Shown here piece by piece: positions 63,532 to 64,000 of a DNA stretch of 64,000 nucleotides. This DNA comes from PALSA-1006 sp041660815 (GTDB lineage: Bacteria; Pseudomonadota; Gammaproteobacteria; Burkholderiales; Gallionellaceae), in contig JBAZVN010000007.1 of assembly GCA_041660815.1 (NCBI GenBank), positions 62,001 to 126,000 on the forward strand, in the 5' to 3' direction. The translations under genes and the position numbers were made by a program. Below the pieces are notes generated by a model. The model saw only the letters and a program-made list of their open reading frames with translations. It made no database searches and was not told where the DNA came from. The stretch's first letter is position 1; every line of letters starts with the position of its first letter.

Positions 63532-63846
63532 TTATGCAGATTCGTCGATATGTTCTACCACATCACCTTCCAGCAAATTATGCTTGCGCCGATCCACACC
63601 GGAACGCAACTCCTCCAACACGGGTAAATGTTTGACTCGACGGCAATAGGTGCGCCGGTTTTCAGTAATTGCGGGAGGGGCGGCTTCGGGTTCCGGCGGC
63701 AGGTAATTTTCTTGGTTTTCCGTCTCGTACGGTGAAGGATGATCGCGAGGAAATACCGGTTTAACAGCATAAGTGGCAGACAAGCTTTTTACCCGGCGCG
63801 AACCTGGCGTGACGGCAACTGACGGAACACTGGGTACAAATTGCAT
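63532..63846 (-). CDS. Small hypothetical protein, Arg/Pro-rich
   Basis: A 104-residue product I do not recognise. The first 70 residues are low-complexity, Pro/Ser/Glu-rich (VPSVPSVAVTPGSRRVK; EPEAAPPAITENRR), and the C-terminus is basic then acidic: TYCRRVKHLPVLEELRSGVD, RRKHNLLEGDVVEHIDE. No signal peptide or membrane helix. GGGAGGTGTC directly before ATG 63846 is one of the best ribosome sites in the window, which supports translation. The C-terminal motif may be the only folded or interacting part. Confidence 0.6.
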   Translation of the reverse strand: MQFVPSVPSVAVTPGSRRVKSLSATYAVKPVFPRDHPSPYETENQENYLPPEPEAAPPAITENRRTYCRRVKHLPVLEELRSGVDRRKHNLLEGDVVEHIDESA

Positions 63847-63938
63847 GACACCTCCCAATTATCAACCTATGCAATTATCAATCTATATATCTGGCATCGG
63901 CAATAAATTCAGAAAGTTAAGCGCTTGAACCTCTAATT

Positions 63939-63960
63939 GGAGCAGACCTCAACCTGCTCC
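63939..63960 (-). terminator. Hairpin downstream of the right-edge gene
   Basis: GGAGCAG (63939-63945) pairs with CTGCTCC (63954-63960) over an 8-base loop. It lies just past the stop codon of the gene entering from the right edge. The following minus-strand sequence AATTAGAGG is not a strong U tract. Confidence 0.4.
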
Positions 63961-63970
63961 ACACTTTGTA

Positions 63971-64000
63971 TCAGGCGACTTCGAGCTTGGTAACCGCAGG
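63971..64000 (-). CDS. C-terminal end of a gene cut by the right edge
   Basis: On the minus strand the last codons PAVTKLEVA end in TGA at 63971-63973, followed by a hairpin. Nothing more can be said about identity. Confidence 0.35.
   Translation of the reverse strand, partial: PAVTKLEVA

Overview
The window looks like a chromosome segment of a betaproteobacterium, most plausibly in the Nitrosomonadales/Gallionellaceae (microaerophilic, metal-oxidising) range. This rests on gene neighbourhoods (argB-HAD nucleotidase-slmA; rng-maf-rlmH-rsfS-nadD; aceE-aceF), a sensory-gene-heavy left half, and a large multiheme cytochrome cluster. The assignment is an inference; there is no rRNA in the window and I recognised no tRNA.

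Layout. 1-7374 (minus strand): a signalling operon made of a REC-PAS-PAS-degenerate GGDEF-EAL protein, two hybrid-free histidine kinases with near-identical kinase cores, and a PhnD-type substrate-binding protein cut by the window edge. 7586-9772: a CopA copper-exporting ATPase. 9990-12570: a small nitrosative-stress-like island (hemerythrin/RIC-type protein, DUF2249 protein, cytochrome c-prime-like protein, small membrane protein) preceded by an FNR/DNR-like box. 13056-18827 (minus): a second signalling operon (fused TRAP-type plus LivJ-type binding protein, histidine kinase, a frameshifted response regulator, an HD-GYP response regulator). 19000-20100: a scar region with an IS3 transposase remnant, a short inverted-repeat element and a 5'-truncated GNAT gene. 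20178-26241: two chemoreceptors flanking cheW. 26354-31439: an outer-membrane factor, DUF486 protein, mpl, a YcgR-like PilZ protein and a CDF metal exporter. 31464-49914: mainly housekeeping genes (eno, argB, slmA, DAHP synthase, carbonic anhydrase, rng, maf, rlmH, rsfS, nadD, aceF, aceE, ygfA, an ABC ATPase, tesA, sppA, a phosphatase).

49954-62352 is the most interesting part: a probable extracellular electron transfer module. It encodes a lipoprotein, a 746-codon outer-membrane barrel with a periplasmic AMIN/TPR-like front end, three giant multiheme c-type cytochromes (19, 39 and 27 heme-binding motifs, 85 in total), an inner-membrane histidine-rich b-type-like protein, and, divergently, a membrane-anchored ferredoxin/FAD-NAD(P) oxidoreductase. 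Together these could connect the quinone/NAD(P)H pool across the periplasm and outer membrane to an extracellular donor or acceptor such as Fe(II)/Fe(III). It resembles the porin-cytochrome clusters of iron oxidisers in general design but has no MtrA/MtoA-sized decaheme protein. rlmM, a small hypothetical gene and the tail of another gene close the window.

Several dispersed repeat families were seen: a ~120-140 bp palindromic element (35202-35342, 63403-63523, a remnant at 57877), REP-like GGAGTGCGG hairpins (48166-48287, 23827-23850), CCACAGA-type inverted repeats (33868-33941, 46717-46835, a fragment near 41996), and a 606-bp tandem duplication inside the 39-heme cytochrome gene.
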